From NCBI RefSeq assembly GCF_001307295.1, contig NZ_CP012700.1:3413001-3477000 (forward strand): 64,000 bases of DNA, read 5' to 3'. A program made the position numbers and the translations under genes. The DNA is from Sphingopyxis macrogoltabida (GTDB taxonomy: Bacteria; Pseudomonadota; Alphaproteobacteria; Sphingomonadales; Sphingomonadaceae). This document shows positions 62,516 to 64,000 of the stretch, one piece after another. Below the pieces are notes generated by a model. The model had not been told where the DNA came from. It ran no database searches and worked only from the letters and a program-made list of their open reading frames with translations. How positions within the stretch are numbered: position 1 is the first letter of the stretch; each line of letters opens with the position of its first letter.

Positions 62516-64000
62516 TCAGCGCCCGACGGGGGCCGAAGCGTCGGGCAGATTGGCCTTGGTCCAGTTCGACCGGTCGATGACATAGGCGCGGATAGCCTCG
62601 GCATCGGCTGGGGTCAGCACGCGCGCGAAGCTGACCATGCCGCGATCCTTGAGCGCGCCGTCGAGGATCACGCCCCTCCACGCATCGGCGTTGGCGAGCG
62701 TACCCGAGACGCGGAGGTCGGGGGTGAAGCCGTTGCCGATCGCGCTGTCGCCGTGGCAGACCTGACAATAGCGCCCGAAATGCGCCTTGCCCGCCGCGAT
62801 CTGTTCAGAGGTACCAATCTTCGCCGGCGGATTCCACGCGAGCGTCGTCGTCGCCGGCGGGGCGGGGAATTTCACCGCGCCGCCGATCTTGAGCACGACT
62901 AGGCGCGGCAGGTTGGGCAGCTTGCGCGTGACGCCGCCCGCGATCCCGGCGACGAGCGGGAAGGCGCCGCCCTTTCCGGTCTGGAACGCGATATATTGCA
63001 CCCCGCCGACGCGGAAGGTCGAGGGCGCGCTGACGATCCCCGACTGCATGTCGAGGTCGAGCAATTGCTTGCCGGTGTCGGCGGCATAGGCACGGAAGCG
63101 GCCGGTGCTGGTGCCCTGAAAGACGAGATTACCCGCGGTGGTCATCGTGCCGCCGTTCCACGCGGCGGGATAGTCGACGCCCCACGCGACCTTGCCGGTG
63201 CGCGGGTCGAAGGCGACGAGCCGGCCGGTCGTCGCTGCGACCGCCGCCTTGAACGCCGCCTTGTCGTCGGGGAGCATCGTCTTGTTGAGCGAAGTGCCGA
63301 CGTTGAAGCCGAGCACCTTCCTTTTGTCGAGTTCGTCCATGTCGGCGAGATAGCCCTGCGGAATCTGCTGTGCGGGGATATAGACGAGGCCCGTTGCGGG
63401 ATTGTAGCTCATCGGGTGCCAGTTGTGCGCGCCGAGCGCCCCGGGCACCGCGATGAACGGCTTGCCGGTCTTGTAGAAGCGCGCCTCGGGATTCTCGATC
63501 GGGCGGCCGGTCTCCATGTCGTAGCCGGTCGCCCAGTTGATCCCGTCGACGAAAGGCTTGGCATCGATCAGTTTGCCGCTCGTACGGTCGATCGTGAAGA
63601 AGAAGCCGTTCTTCGGCGCGTGGTACAGCACCTTGGTCGGCGTGCCGTTTACCGCCTGCTCGGCGAGGATGATCGGCTGGGTCGCGGTATAGTCCCACGT
63701 CTCGCCGGGGGTTTCCTGATAATGCCATTTATATTTGCCGGTCGTGGCATCCAAAGCCACGACCGAGGAGAGGAACCAGTTATCGCCCTCTCCGTTCGAG
63801 CGCGTGCCGTGGTTCCATGGATTGCCGTTGCCGACACCGAGATAGATCTGGTCGAGATCCTTGTCGTAGACGATCGCGTCCCAGACAGTGCCGCCGCCGC
63901 CCGAGGTTTGCCACTCGCCGGTGTCGGACCATGTCGCATTGGCCTTCGACGCGAAGATGTCGTCGCTGGCCGCGCCGTCCTTGGCTTTGGTCGGGTTCGG
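62516..64000 (-). CDS. PQQ-dependent quinohemoprotein dehydrogenase, N-terminus cut by window edge
   Basis: The visible part is 494 residues of an alcohol dehydrogenase-like enzyme. The propeller domain shows WDAIVYDKDLDQIYLGVGNG and repeated tryptophan-docking sheets (TGKYKWHYQETPGETWDY, seen as WHYQETPGE). Residues from about 415 to the end are a cytochrome c domain with heme motif CQVCH. Such periplasmic enzymes oxidise alcohols or aldehydes and pass electrons to the chain through heme. The start and the signal peptide lie beyond the right edge. The substrate cannot be told. Confidence 0.93.
   Translation of the reverse strand, partial: PNPTKAKDGAASDDIFASKANATWSDTGEWQTSGGGGTVWDAIVYDKDLDQIYLGVGNGNPWNHGTRSNGEGDNWFLSSVVALDATTGKYKWHYQETPGETWDYTATQPIILAEQAVNGTPTKVLYHAPKNGFFFTIDRTSGKLIDAKPFVDGINWATGYDMETGRPIENPEARFYKTGKPFIAVPGALGAHNWHPMSYNPATGLVYIPAQQIPQGYLADMDELDKRKVLGFNVGTSLNKTMLPDDKAAFKAAVAATTGRLVAFDPRTGKVAWGVDYPAAWNGGTMTTAGNLVFQGTSTGRFRAYAADTGKQLLDLDMQSGIVSAPSTFRVGGVQYIAFQTGKGGAFPLVAGIAGGVTRKLPNLPRLVVLKIGGAVKFPAPPATTTLAWNPPAKIGTSEQIAAGKAHFGRYCQVCHGDSAIGNGFTPDLRVSGTLANADAWRGVILDGALKDRGMVSFARVLTPADAEAIRAYVIDRSNWTKANLPDASAPVGR

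Overview
The window is a GC-rich, gene-dense bacterial chromosome segment. It carries an EcfG/NepR/PhyR general stress response, a DivL-type tyrosine 'histidine kinase', AddAB in place of RecBCD, crtZ, and HRXXN-type sensor kinases. Together these point to an alphaproteobacterium of the order Sphingomonadales, most like Sphingopyxis or a close relative (inference from gene content and style, no database search). About 62 protein genes are supported. I see no rRNA, tRNA, CRISPR, insertion sequence or prophage. Both ends cut through genes: a DUF2807 lipoprotein on the left and a PQQ-dependent dehydrogenase on the right.

Layout. 0-5.8 kb: DUF2807 lipoprotein, a Gre-like factor coupled to a 59-residue helix-turn-helix protein, a BaiN-like flavoprotein, a DEAD-box RNA helicase and a quinone oxidoreductase. 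5.9-10.8 kb: a minus-strand formaldehyde/C1 cluster (adhC, purU, VOC protein, ProX-like deacylase, fghA) with a divergent LysR regulator. 10.8-13.7 kb: an AT-richer DUF4375 gene, L-serine dehydratase and Fe-superoxide dismutase. 13.9-19.1 kb: four overlapping minus-strand genes (radical SAM protein, DUF4130-UdgX fusion, ligase-associated exonuclease, ATP-dependent DNA ligase) that look like one DNA repair or modification machine; this is the most interesting system here. 19.2-21.7 kb: an HRXXN sensor kinase divergent from phyR. 21.8-28.6 kb: a LysR regulator and a 3-oxoacid CoA-transferase operon with an acid phosphatase lipoprotein lodged between its two subunits, then a serine hydrolase, an epimerase, a glutathione transferase and crtZ. 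28.8-32.5 kb: leuCD, a second quinone oxidoreductase, a DUF167 protein and a small membrane protein. 32.5-34.6 kb: nepR-ecfG facing a BLUF photoreceptor gene and a second ecfG that has no ordinary start codon. 34.7-41.6 kb: TetR-SDR, an OmpA-like protein, SDR-amn, peroxiredoxin, YqgE and a small TPR-like protein. 42-55 kb: ahcY, then a tightly coupled run divL-tsaE-amgK-murU-addB-addA-trxA. 55.1-64 kb: argJ, an aldehyde dehydrogenase, an M20 peptidase, an XRE regulator with its membrane partner, glnBA with sigma-54 and NtrC sites, and the PQQ enzyme.

Genes working together. The stress-response parts are split between two loci: HRXXN kinase and PhyR at 19-21.7 kb, NepR and two EcfG sigma factors plus a BLUF sensor at 32.5-34.6 kb. 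Promoters of the EcfG type (GGAAC, 16-17 nt, CGTT-like) can be read before nepR and phyR, suggesting feedback. The C1 cluster turns formaldehyde into formate and frees tetrahydrofolate. AmgK-MurU recycles cell-wall sugars beside the divL and addAB genes. Several families of long, nearly perfect inverted repeats sit between genes.
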